In this document: positions 41,797 through 49,651 of the stretch, piece by piece | How positions within the stretch are numbered: the first letter of the stretch is position 1 | How the letters are laid out: each line of letters begins with the position of its first letter | Source of the DNA: Cytobacillus praedii | Lineage (GTDB): Bacteria > Bacillota > Bacilli > Bacillales > Cytobacillaceae | Direction of reading: 5' to 3' | Assembly: GCF_001439605.1 (NCBI RefSeq) | Contig: NZ_LMBX01000027.1 | Coordinates: forward strand, 1 to 59,705 | DNA length: 59,705 bases | Made by a program: the position numbers and the translations under genes | Notes under the pieces: model-generated | Seen by the model: the letters and a program-made list of their open reading frames with translations, nothing else | Database searches by the model: none | Told to the model about the DNA's origin: nothing

Positions 41797-42498
41797 TTAA
41801 AAATCTATATTAAATTTATAGCCTAAACCGCGTACGGATACAATGAAAGGATAGTCAGAAAAACCAGCTATTTTCTCCCTGAGGTTTTTTATATGTACGT
41901 CAACCGTCCTTTCATTGATAATCTTTTCATTTTTCTTATACAATTCATTAATTATTTGTTCCCTTGATAATATTTGATCAGGATGTGTCATAAAAAGATA
42001 TAAAAGCCGATATTCAAAATGAGTGACATGTATCTCTTGATCATGAAATTTAACAATCCCTTTTATCGGCTTAATTGTCAGTCCTTTAAAGCTTAATTTG
42101 CTGCAGCGATTTACGGTTCTTCTCAGGACAGTTTCTATTCTTATCAAAAGCTCTTCAAGGTTAAATGGCTTCACAATATAATCATCTGCCCCCATCTTCA
42201 GCCCTTGTATTTTGTCCTGGTCGGCACCTTTCGATGATTGTATGATAATAGGCACATTGTTAGAATTCTGATTGCGAATCCAAGTACAAAGTTCCAGCCC
42301 ATTCATATCAGGAAGAGCTGTCTCAAGCAGGACGAAGCAAGGGTCATACTTTAAAAATTTCATTTTGGCTGCTTTTCCATTCTCGGCTTCAATAATCTCA
42401 AAACCATTTTTGGACAAATACCAATTAAGCTCAATCCGGTTCGCTTCGTTCTCTTCAATTAGAAGAATTGTCTTCCCTCTCAGCTTTCCATCCTCCAT
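41797..42498 (-). CDS. Orphan OmpR-type regulator with Glu at the phosphosite
   Basis: A 233-residue receiver plus winged-helix protein. The acidic pair is EE (residues 15-16, IEENE) and the phosphoacceptor position is Glu59 (VLLETALPDMNG) instead of Asp. The conserved Lys (IVKPF) and the DNA-binding domain (RTVDVHIKNLREK, SVRGLGYKF) are normal. Glu can mimic phospho-Asp, so it may be always active or respond to another signal. No kinase gene is near. I prefer ATG 42498 over 42537 as the extension lacks homology. Confidence 0.8.
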   Translation of the reverse strand: MEDGKLRGKTILLIEENEANRIELNWYLSKNGFEIIEAENGKAAKMKFLKYDPCFVLLETALPDMNGLELCTWIRNQNSNNVPIIIQSSKGADQDKIQGLKMGADDYIVKPFNLEELLIRIETVLRRTVNRCSKLSFKGLTIKPIKGIVKFHDQEIHVTHFEYRLLYLFMTHPDQILSREQIINELYKKNEKIINERTVDVHIKNLREKIAGFSDYPFIVSVRGLGYKFNIDF

Positions 42499-42559
42499 AA
42501 CAATCACCACGTTTCTCTTATACAGTAAAGCTAGCAAATAGCATTTCTATAAAAATCTT

Positions 42560-43480
42560 TTATTTATCGGCATTCTTCTTGCCGGCTAAAGTTTCATAAG
42601 CTGCATCATCTGGTGCATCTCCATTCGGCCAGTCATTAATTTTGTTTGGAAAATCTGGACGCTCCATTGAATTGATGTACGCTGCAATATTCATCGCCTG
42701 TTCTTCAGTAAGAGAACCTGCTTCATGTTCGCCAACTGGAGCCTTTGGCATATACTTTTGAATATAACCAGCTGCTGTTCGAACTCTAGCCATCCCAGCA
42801 CCAATATTGTATGAATTATCTCCCCAAAGTGCAAGTCCTGCAGCTCCGCCAGCACCATCTTCCCCATGACAGGTGATACATGCTTGCTGATAAAGCTCTC
42901 TTCCTTCATCTACATTCACTTTTGATAAATCACCTTCAGCCTTTTTAAGCTTTGCCCAAGGCCGATCGGTCGTACCTTCAGGAACATTTGTTGAAATATA
43001 ATTATAATACGCAACCATTGCCTTCATCTCTTCTCCCTCTTTAGGAAGGGGCTTTCCATTCATACTTCTTATAAAGCATCCGTTAATTCGATCCTCTATA
43101 CTTACTTCTCGTCCCGCACGTGGATTATATTGTGGATATGTTTTTGAGATTCCAACTAAATCTAGAGAATCACCAACTCCTCCATTCGCATGGCAGCTGG
43201 CACAACTTAATGTATTGCCGACATACCCGTCTAAAACACTGCTTGTTTCATTATGATATTTTTGTCCTAGCTTAATTAATTCGCCTTCCTCCCCTTCTGG
43301 CACCTCTTCCATACTTGGCGGAGCATATGGATGTGTCTTTTCTTCTGCTTTTGGTTCTGAACTTGCCAATTCCGTGTTTGCTGGCTTATCCTTTACATAA
43401 ATATAAAGATACGTAAAGCCGGCTATCATTGTAACAATGATGGCTATTACTGGTAAGAACATCTGATTTTTAACTTTCAT
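42560..43480 (-). CDS. TsdA-like dihaem cytochrome c
   Basis: A 306-residue exported cytochrome with an N-terminal TM anchor (about 8-28). Two haem motifs are present: CASCH (93-97) and CITCH (201-205). Between them INGCFIRSMNG places Cys135 where TsdA thiosulfate dehydrogenases have their unusual cysteine haem ligand. The C terminus RPDFPNKINDWPNGDAP also fits TsdA. Likely reaction: oxidation of thiosulfate to tetrathionate, or the reverse. The ATG at 43480 follows GGAG by 7 nt. Confidence 0.82.
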   Translation of the reverse strand: MKVKNQMFLPVIAIIVTMIAGFTYLYIYVKDKPANTELASSEPKAEEKTHPYAPPSMEEVPEGEEGELIKLGQKYHNETSSVLDGYVGNTLSCASCHANGGVGDSLDLVGISKTYPQYNPRAGREVSIEDRINGCFIRSMNGKPLPKEGEEMKAMVAYYNYISTNVPEGTTDRPWAKLKKAEGDLSKVNVDEGRELYQQACITCHGEDGAGGAAGLALWGDNSYNIGAGMARVRTAAGYIQKYMPKAPVGEHEAGSLTEEQAMNIAAYINSMERPDFPNKINDWPNGDAPDDAAYETLAGKKNADK

Positions 43481-43676
43481 AATCATTCTCCTTTCGACTG
43501 CTGTTCAGTTGGTATTTACTATGATTGAAATCACAAGTAAATTGTCTAAAAGGAGTGTTAAGAGTTGGTTAATTTGTCGTGAGCGTTTCGTGAACTTTGC
43601 AGTGAAAGGAATAGATTTCATATATTCTTCATATTTCAGAGCAGACTATTTTTTATGCTTACTCAGAACAATTCTG

Positions 43677-44369
43677 CTATATACTAACTTCTATAGAAAA
43701 AGTTTCCTTCAATCCTTTTTCACCTTTAGATGTAACTTTGATTGCTCTTGTTTTTGGTAAACGTTCTACCCAGTTTAATTCTAATAACCTTTCTAAAAGC
43801 GCATTTCCAAGTGCTCCAGCAAGGTGATGTCGTCTTTCACTCCAATCAAGGCACTTGTGTGAAAATGAACGTCTCTTTGATTCAACCCTTTTGAGGTCAA
43901 TTTGAAAATCAGCAAGGAACTCCTTTCCCTTTTCTGTCACTGTGAATTCTTTTGATCCCTCACAAAGAATGCCTTCTTGAATAAGAGCATCAGTCAACTT
44001 CACGCCAAGTCCCCCTGCAAGATGGTCATAGCAAGTCCTTGCTAAGCGAATGGCCTTATCCTCAGAAGCCTGTTTGAATGATTTAATTTCAATTGGCGGT
44101 GCAATTAATAGCAATGATTCCATAACCTGAGCAACCTGTTGACTCTCAATGCCATAATACCGATGTCTTCCTTGTTTTTCTACGGCCACAATTTTTGCAT
44201 TGACCATTTTAGATAAATGAAAACTCGCTGTTTGCGGTTTTATGCCCGCCATATAGGCTAATTCGTTTACCGGATGGTATCTGCCATCCATTAAAACAGT
44301 CAGAATTGCCGCACGCGAAGGTTCACTCACAAGACTGGCAATAATCGCTACATTAGCGTTTGCATTCAT
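43677..44369 (-). CDS. ydfF: YdfF-like ArsR family regulator
   Basis: A 230-residue protein with an N-terminal ArsR winged helix (SEPSRAAILTVLMDGRYHPV, KPQTASFHLSKMVNAKIV) and a C-terminal domain of about 130 residues found in the YdfF group. It is divergent from the flavin-reductase-like ydfE, the same layout as in B. subtilis. The ATG at 44369 follows GAGGAGG. It probably represses ydfE; the ligand is unknown. Confidence 0.82.
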   Translation of the reverse strand: MNANANVAIIASLVSEPSRAAILTVLMDGRYHPVNELAYMAGIKPQTASFHLSKMVNAKIVAVEKQGRHRYYGIESQQVAQVMESLLLIAPPIEIKSFKQASEDKAIRLARTCYDHLAGGLGVKLTDALIQEGILCEGSKEFTVTEKGKEFLADFQIDLKRVESKRRSFSHKCLDWSERRHHLAGALGNALLERLLELNWVERLPKTRAIKVTSKGEKGLKETFSIEVSI

Positions 44370-44466
44370 AGTTTTTCCTCCTCTCTATGTATTCCATATT
44401 TCGATGAAGATTAGAATATTACTATTTTACAATAAATAAGAACATATAAGTAGGAGGAGAATAAAA

Positions 44467-45087
44467 ATGGAAACTGCCTATCAAGCACTAAACATAGAAA
44501 GAATTCAGCCTAGCATTCTTTACTATGGAACTCCCGTAATCTTATTAAATACACTAAATGAGGATGATTCCGTAAATATAAGCCCTATATCATCATCATG
44601 GGCATTAGGGGATTGCATCATTTTGGGCATTGGTCTTGGAGGAAAAGCCATCGAAAATTTAGAACGACAGCCTGAATGTGTAATCAACATTCCAAGTCCT
44701 TCATTATGGAGAAATGTTGAATCATTAGCACCCTACACCGGAAAGAATCCCGTTCCCGAATTTAAGAAAAAAGCAGGGTTTGAGTATGGGAAAGATAAGT
44801 ATGCCATTAGTGGATTATCACCAATTGAATCTGAGACTGTGAAACCTTCTCGAATTATGGAATGTCCTTTACAAATTGAAGCAGCAGTGAAAAACATTCG
44901 GATTCCCGAGCATACCCCTGATTTTGCCATAGTAGAGACAAAAGCGTTGCAAATTCATGCGCATAAAGAAATTATCATAGGAGAAAATCATATAGATCCA
45001 AACAAGTGGAGTCCAATAATATATAATTTCCGTCATTATTTTAGCCTTAGTCATCAGTTGGGAAAAACATTTAGGGCGGAGATCTAG
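44467..45087 (+). CDS. ydfE: YdfE-like flavin reductase domain protein
   Basis: A 206-residue flavin-reductase-like (FMN-binding split barrel) protein: PVILLNTLNEDDSVNISPIS, LGIGLGGKAIENLERQPECV and a conserved SLSHQLGKTFRAEI end. Such proteins bind FMN and reduce small substrates or serve as reductase components. Start ATG at 44467 follows TAGGAGGAG. Control by the divergent YdfF is likely. Confidence 0.82.
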   Translation: METAYQALNIERIQPSILYYGTPVILLNTLNEDDSVNISPISSSWALGDCIILGIGLGGKAIENLERQPECVINIPSPSLWRNVESLAPYTGKNPVPEFKKKAGFEYGKDKYAISGLSPIESETVKPSRIMECPLQIEAAVKNIRIPEHTPDFAIVETKALQIHAHKEIIIGENHIDPNKWSPIIYNFRHYFSLSHQLGKTFRAEI

Positions 45088-45108
45088 GATTTGTTTAAAA
45101 TAAAGGGA

Positions 45109-45155
45109 AAAGTCACCCCATCCCTAAAAATAGAGGGTAAGGTGACTTTCTCTTC
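45109..45155 (+). terminator. Terminator between ydfE and the GNAT gene
   Basis: AAAGTCACC/GGTGACTTT enclosing CCCT/AGGG; TTCTCTTCC follows. It sits between convergent genes. Confidence 0.7.
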
Positions 45156-45192
45156 CATAAAGGAGTACTTTTTATAAATGATAAAACCATAT

Positions 45193-46014
45193 TTATTCCT
45201 TTTTATAATAATCCTGTGCATGATAGGCTTTAAATCCACAAGACTCATATAGTTTTAATGCGTGTGCATTCTTTGCTTCTACTTCTAGAAAAATCGAAAA
45301 TCCATTCTTATCTTCATTTAAAATGATGTTTGTTAACGCTTTTCGTCCAATGCCTTTGCCTTGATATTCAGGGAAAATAGCAAATCCGTAAATCCACGCT
45401 TCTCCATCCAGATGAGAGATACGCATTTTGCCAACAGAAACTCCATTTGATTCAATGATATAGAATTGATCCGTGTTTTCACGTTTAATTCTTTCATTAT
45501 AATCTCGTGCATCCTCTTCTTCAAACTGGAAAGCCTGAACATCTAATTGGATTTCTGTTTCAAAGTCATCAGGAGTTGACAGCCTCAATATTACATCCTC
45601 TTTATAAGAGAGAGGCATTTCTTCCCATTTCATCTGATACTCTGAAAATGAATAAGAGCAAGAAACAGATCGCAGAAACTCTTTTCCAGACTCAGAATTA
45701 GATGGAGCATTTAAGAGAATATGCGAAGTTCCCCGGTCCTTCAACACCTTTTCTGCGTTGCGATAAAGTTTAGTAAATATTCCTTTTCTCCGATAATCTG
45801 GTGCAACCATCCCACACGCTTCAACTTTATTTCCAAACCCGTACAAACCTAGAAAACCAACTAACTTTCCATCCTCATAATGAAAAAAGTCGTTTCCTTC
45901 ATTTTCCTCACGAGATTGGAGCATATCCCAATTCAATTTCAATTCGAAGGGTTCACCATTCTCACAAGCACACTGCAGTTCCTTAATATCTGTTAACTGT
46001 TTCGCTGTCAGCAT
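45193..46014 (-). CDS. Tandem GNAT acetyltransferase
   Basis: A 273-residue protein with two GNAT folds. The N-terminal one has VAPDYRRKGIFTKLY (about 71-85), the C-terminal one FAIFPEYQGKGIGRKAL (about 208-224), both versions of the acetyl-CoA loop (R/Q)xxGxG/A. The second is closer to consensus and probably catalytic. The acceptor is unknown. ATG at 46014 follows AGGAGG. Confidence 0.83.
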   Translation of the reverse strand: MLTAKQLTDIKELQCACENGEPFELKLNWDMLQSREENEGNDFFHYEDGKLVGFLGLYGFGNKVEACGMVAPDYRRKGIFTKLYRNAEKVLKDRGTSHILLNAPSNSESGKEFLRSVSCSYSFSEYQMKWEEMPLSYKEDVILRLSTPDDFETEIQLDVQAFQFEEEDARDYNERIKRENTDQFYIIESNGVSVGKMRISHLDGEAWIYGFAIFPEYQGKGIGRKALTNIILNEDKNGFSIFLEVEAKNAHALKLYESCGFKAYHAQDYYKKE

Positions 46015-46095
46015 TCTTTACCTCCTAAATTAAGCAATAGTAACTTATTCTTTATTTCTAGCATAAAATCCTTTTTATGCATTTGCTGACATTGT

Positions 46096-46230
46096 TTAGG
46101 AAATTACAGAAATAACAGTACCAACAGCCTGAATCCAGCTCTCGCTAAAATCTCCTTCGATATCTTCTATAGAAGCATTATTTTGGTGTTAATATGTTAT
46201 TTGCTTAGTAGACTTTTGCTGATTATCCAT
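46096..46230 (-). pseudogene. Decayed small-protein gene
   Basis: After AGGAGGGTGGAGG a start ATG (46230) opens MDNQQKSTKQITY, then TAA, then HQNNASIEDIEGDF and SESWIQAVGTVISVIS in the same frame, then another stop. The good ribosome binding site and peptide-like second half suggest a small gene (about 45-50 codons) broken by one nonsense codon. I do not recognise the family. Confidence 0.45.
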
Positions 46231-46417
46231 TCGCTGCCTCCACCCTCCTATTTCTATCATGAATTCAAATGATCAAATTTGTATTAGGAATTATCCAAGA
46301 ACAACTGTGCAAGCGCATGGATCAGTTTCATGCATAGCACAAGACGAGCCTCACTTTGCCATTTTGGAACACTTCTAACATTTAGGTATTTTGTATGCCA
46401 AGGAACATAGAAAATAA
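46231..46417. other. Spacer without recognisable gene
   Basis: No frame with a ribosome binding site and no strong repeat is visible here. With the remnant at 46096-46230 and the terminator at 46408-46457 it makes up most of a 580-bp gap between the GNAT and HxlR genes. Confidence 0.4.
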
Positions 46418-46457
46418 AACAGCCGATTTCACCTTCTATTTTAGGAAATCGGCTGTT
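46408..46457 (-). terminator. Terminator downstream of the ytcD-like gene
   Basis: AACAGCCGATTTC and GAAATCGGCTGTT form a 13-bp stem; TTTATTTTC follows on the reverse strand. It lies 140 bp after the HxlR gene stop, so that transcript has a long 3' tail or the hairpin ends another RNA. Confidence 0.75.
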
Positions 46458-46598
46458 CTATCTGTCTTACATTTATTATCATGTAATTTGGACCCGTTCT
46501 GAGTGAGTCGAAAGAAAGAAGATGAGCAATCAGACCTATCAAATCCTCCAAACGAAAATAGATGAAAAGAGTTACGAATCACACGAGCCCTAATCCCC

Positions 46599-46970
46599 TC
46601 ATTTAAGCTGTTCATTCAACACACTATCTTCTAAAACCGAAAATTTATCTCCATATACTCTCGTTAAATGTGTTTCACCCCATGCACATAATAAATTTAG
46701 GATCCCTTCTAAGCTACGTCCATATTCACTGAGTTCGTATTCTACTTTTGGTGGAACTTGATTGTACACAATTCGATTGATGACACCATCCTCTTCTAGC
46801 TCACGCAGCTGCTGGGTGAGCATTTTTTGTGTGATAGTTGGCATGAGCCGCTTTAATTCGCTCGTCCGTTTTTTTCCGTGAGTTAGATGGCAGAGAATCA
46901 CACACTTCCACTTTCCCCCGATGACTTCTAAAGTCGCTTCTACAGAAATATTGTATTTCTTTTTTTGCAT
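46599..46970 (-). CDS. ytcD: YtcD-like HxlR family regulator
   Basis: A 123-residue HxlR winged-helix protein: VIGGKWKCVILCHLTHGKKR, LKRLMPTITQKMLTQQLREL and PPKVEYELSEYGRSL. The ATG at 46970 follows AAGGAGGACAACAAAA. Divergent from a MFS gene and an aldo/keto reductase, the ytcD-ytbD-ytbE order of B. subtilis. HxlR proteins usually sense electrophiles or aldehydes via cysteines; three are present (Cys in KCVILC and LLCAW). Confidence 0.85.
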   Translation of the reverse strand: MQKKKYNISVEATLEVIGGKWKCVILCHLTHGKKRTSELKRLMPTITQKMLTQQLRELEEDGVINRIVYNQVPPKVEYELSEYGRSLEGILNLLCAWGETHLTRVYGDKFSVLEDSVLNEQLK

Positions 46971-46996
46971 TTTTGTTGTCCTCCTTATAGGCACAA

Positions 46997-47050
46997 AAAA
47001 GTACCTATATTACTTTTAGGTTTCTATATAACTTTAAAGTGCGTACTTTT
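46997..47050. promoter_or_regulatory. HxlR operator region between ytcD and ytbD
   Basis: AAAAGTAC (46997-47004) and GTACTTTT (47043-47050) are inverted arms. Between them are TTACTTTTAGG and ACTTTAAAGT (an internal palindrome). The cluster covers the ytcD promoter zone. Confidence 0.55.
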
Positions 47051-47174
47051 CTTTATGTTCGATATATATCATACTAACATTTGCCGGCCGATTAATACTA
47101 TACTTTCTTTCAAAATTTATTATTTGCTGAAATGAAAGTTTCCATTTATATAACAGAAAAAAGGAGGAAATCAT

Positions 47175-48368
47175 ATGGCTTTAAGTAAAAAGCAAAGCAC
47201 GTTCGCATTGCTTGCTTTAGCAGTTAGTGCTTTTGCAATCGGAACGACTGAATTCATCAGTGTCGGGTTGCTTCCACTTATTGCAAATGATTTTAGTATT
47301 CCTGTAACTACTGCAGGATTAACTGTATCTTTATATGCGTTAGGGGTAACGTTTGGAGCTCCTATATTAACATCTTTGACATCAAAAATGTCACGTAAGA
47401 CATTATTACTTTGGATTATGATTGTCTTTATTATTGGTAACACTCTTGCTGCAATCTCTACAACAATTGGGCTATTGCTAGTGGCACGTGTGATTTCTGC
47501 ATTTTCACATGGGGTCTTCATGTCAATAGGATCGACAATAGCTGCTGATTTAGTTCCGGAAAATCGCAGAGCTAGTGCGATTTCAATTATGTTTACAGGC
47601 CTTACAGTAGCTACGGTAACTGGTGTACCATTTGGAACCTTTATTGGTCAGCAGCTAGGTTGGAGAACTGCTTTTATGACCATAGTTATCATTGGTGTCA
47701 TTGCCTTAATTGCAAATAGCATTCTTGTTCCATCTAATTTACGAAAAGGAGTAAAAACTACCTTTCGTGATCAGCTTAAGCTTGTGAAAAATGGCCGGCT
47801 ATTGCTTTTATTTATCATTACAGCATTAGGCTATGGCGGAACATTTGTCGTGTTTACCTTCTTATCCCCATTGCTTCAAGACATCACAGGGTTTAAAGAA
47901 GGAACTGTGGCTGTCATTTTATTAGTTTATGGAATTGCGATTGCGATTGGGAATATGGTTGGAGGTAAGTTGTCGAATCAAAATCCAATTGGTGCATTGT
48001 TCTATATGTTTATTGTACAGGCAGTTGTCTTATTTATTTTGATGTTTACAGCACCATTTAAAATTGCCGGGTTAATAACGATTCTATTGATGGGTCTGTT
48101 AGCATTTATGAATGTGCCGGGCTTACAAGTATATGTTGTCATACTGGCTGAGCGCTTTGTCCCTAGTGCGGTTGATGTGGCGTCAGCAATAAATATAGCT
48201 GCTTTTAATGCCGGGATTGCAATTGGCTCCTATTTAGGCGGTCTCATTACAGACTCGATAGGACTCATCCATACGTCATGGATTGGAGCACTTATGGTGT
48301 TAGCGGCTGCAGTTTTAACTGGATTTAGCAAAGCTTTGGAACGAAAAGATCAAGCAAGTAAAATATAA
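47175..48368 (+). CDS. ytbD: YtbD-like MFS transporter
   Basis: A 397-residue, 12-TM major facilitator of the AraJ/YdhP group: AIGTTEFISVGLLPLIANDF in TM1 and RVISAFSHGVFMSIGSTIAA in TM4 are family marks. Start ATG at 47175 follows AAAGGAGG. It is followed after 22 bp by ytbE and is divergent from ytcD. It probably exports a reactive metabolite or drug that YtbE also handles. Confidence 0.87.
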   Translation: MALSKKQSTFALLALAVSAFAIGTTEFISVGLLPLIANDFSIPVTTAGLTVSLYALGVTFGAPILTSLTSKMSRKTLLLWIMIVFIIGNTLAAISTTIGLLLVARVISAFSHGVFMSIGSTIAADLVPENRRASAISIMFTGLTVATVTGVPFGTFIGQQLGWRTAFMTIVIIGVIALIANSILVPSNLRKGVKTTFRDQLKLVKNGRLLLLFIITALGYGGTFVVFTFLSPLLQDITGFKEGTVAVILLVYGIAIAIGNMVGGKLSNQNPIGALFYMFIVQAVVLFILMFTAPFKIAGLITILLMGLLAFMNVPGLQVYVVILAERFVPSAVDVASAINIAAFNAGIAIGSYLGGLITDSIGLIHTSWIGALMVLAAAVLTGFSKALERKDQASKI

Positions 48369-48390
48369 TAAAATTTTGGAGGGTTTAAAG

Positions 48391-49236
48391 ATGATGGTAA
48401 AAAAATTACAAGATACAACAACTTTGCATAATGGTGTAAAAATGCCTTGGTTCGGACTTGGAGTTTTTAAAGTCGAAGAAGGTCCTGAATTAGTGAACGC
48501 GGTAAAAACAGCGATTAAACATGGATACCGCAGTGTGGATACAGCAGCGATTTATGAGAATGAAGAAGGGGTTGGCAAAGGGATCCAAGAAGGTTTAAGA
48601 GAAGCAGACATTTCAAGAGAAGAGCTATTTGTCACTTCAAAGGTTTGGAACGCGGATTTAGGATATGAATCAACGATTGCTGCTTATGAAGCAAGCTTAA
48701 AGAAACTTGGCTTAGAGTATTTGGATTTATATTTGATTCATTGGCCAGTTGCAGGAAAATATAAGGATGCTTGGAGAGCGTTAGAAACTCTTTATAAAGA
48801 AGGCCGAGTAAAAGCAATTGGAGTAAGTAATTTTCAAATTCATCATTTGGAAGACTTAATGAAAGATGCTGAAATCAAGCCGATGATTAATCAAGTAGAA
48901 TGCCATCCTCGATTAACTCAAAAAGAGCTGAAGGCATTTTGTGAAGATAACGGCATTCAGCTAGAAGCTTGGTCACCATTAATGCAAGGTCAGTTGCTAG
49001 ACAACGAAGTTATACAGGAAATTGCGAACAATCATAATAAATCTGTTGCGCAAGTTATATTGCGTTGGGACTTGCAAAATGGTGTTGTAACGATTCCAAA
49101 ATCAACAAAAGAGCATCGAATTGTTGAAAATGCGAATGTGTTTGATTTTGAATTGACGAAAGAGGAAATGGAGATCATTGATGGATTAAATCAAAATCTT
49201 CGTGTAGGTCCAGACCCAGATAATTTTGATTTTTAA
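48391..49236 (+). CDS. ytbE: YtbE-like aldo/keto reductase
   Basis: A 281-residue (alpha/beta)8 barrel NADPH reductase. The catalytic tetrad is visible: Asp in SVDTAAIYENE with Tyr, Lys in TSKVWN, and His in LIHWP. The NADP motif IPKSTKEHR is near the C terminus. It reduces methylglyoxal and other aldehydes in relatives. I use ATG 48391, seven nt after GGAGGG, rather than TTG 48376. Confidence 0.88.
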   Translation: MMVKKLQDTTTLHNGVKMPWFGLGVFKVEEGPELVNAVKTAIKHGYRSVDTAAIYENEEGVGKGIQEGLREADISREELFVTSKVWNADLGYESTIAAYEASLKKLGLEYLDLYLIHWPVAGKYKDAWRALETLYKEGRVKAIGVSNFQIHHLEDLMKDAEIKPMINQVECHPRLTQKELKAFCEDNGIQLEAWSPLMQGQLLDNEVIQEIANNHNKSVAQVILRWDLQNGVVTIPKSTKEHRIVENANVFDFELTKEEMEIIDGLNQNLRVGPDPDNFDF

Positions 49237-49268
49237 TGTAAACAAGCTCGGAACCCGAGTTCTCAGAG

Positions 49269-49305
49269 TGTAGAGAAAGAGTATTTTTTCTCTACACTTT
49301 TTTTG
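49269..49305 (+). terminator. Terminator of ytbDE
   Basis: GTGTAGAGAAA and TTTCTCTACAC with T7 after. Strong. Confidence 0.9.
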
Positions 49306-49606
49306 ATGGTTAATTTAAAATCGGCTTCTGTTTCTTTAAACGTATTAAAAATATACTTTGTACCAATCTTCAACGATTCTCAATGGAGAAATCATCAACA
49401 GCTGAAGGAAGAGCACTGCTTTAAAACTTAACAAAACAGGCAATATTTCATCTTTATAATGGTTGAGTAAAATGTTCTGGCATGGGGGTTCAAGGTATAC
49501 ACAAAAGTTTAGAATCAATGACACATGAAAAGGTTACTGTGCTGAATATTAAAGATTAGAATAAAATAGAGGCTTTGTTTATAGATGATTGGAAAATTTT
49601 AAAATA
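49306..49606. other. Spacer with possible gene remnant
   Basis: No intact gene. A plus-strand frame near 49483-49560 reads GMGVQGIHKSLESMTHEKVT then VLNIKD and a stop, resembling the C terminus of a protein, without any upstream start or homology I can name. It may be the last trace of a deleted gene. Confidence 0.3.
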
Positions 49607-49629
49607 GAGAACAGGATTGCCCTGTTCTC
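49607..49629 (-). terminator. Terminator of the diguanylate cyclase gene
   Basis: GAGAACAGG/CCTGTTCTC followed on the reverse strand by TATTTTAAAATTTT, 22 bp after the stop at 49652. Confidence 0.85.
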
Positions 49630-49651
49630 CTTCCATATTAGCTGTAATAAG

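Noticed and set aside
49483..49560. Possible C-terminal coding remnant GMGVQGIHKSL...
   Set aside because: No start, no homology I can name, and only 26 codons; mentioned only as a spacer note.
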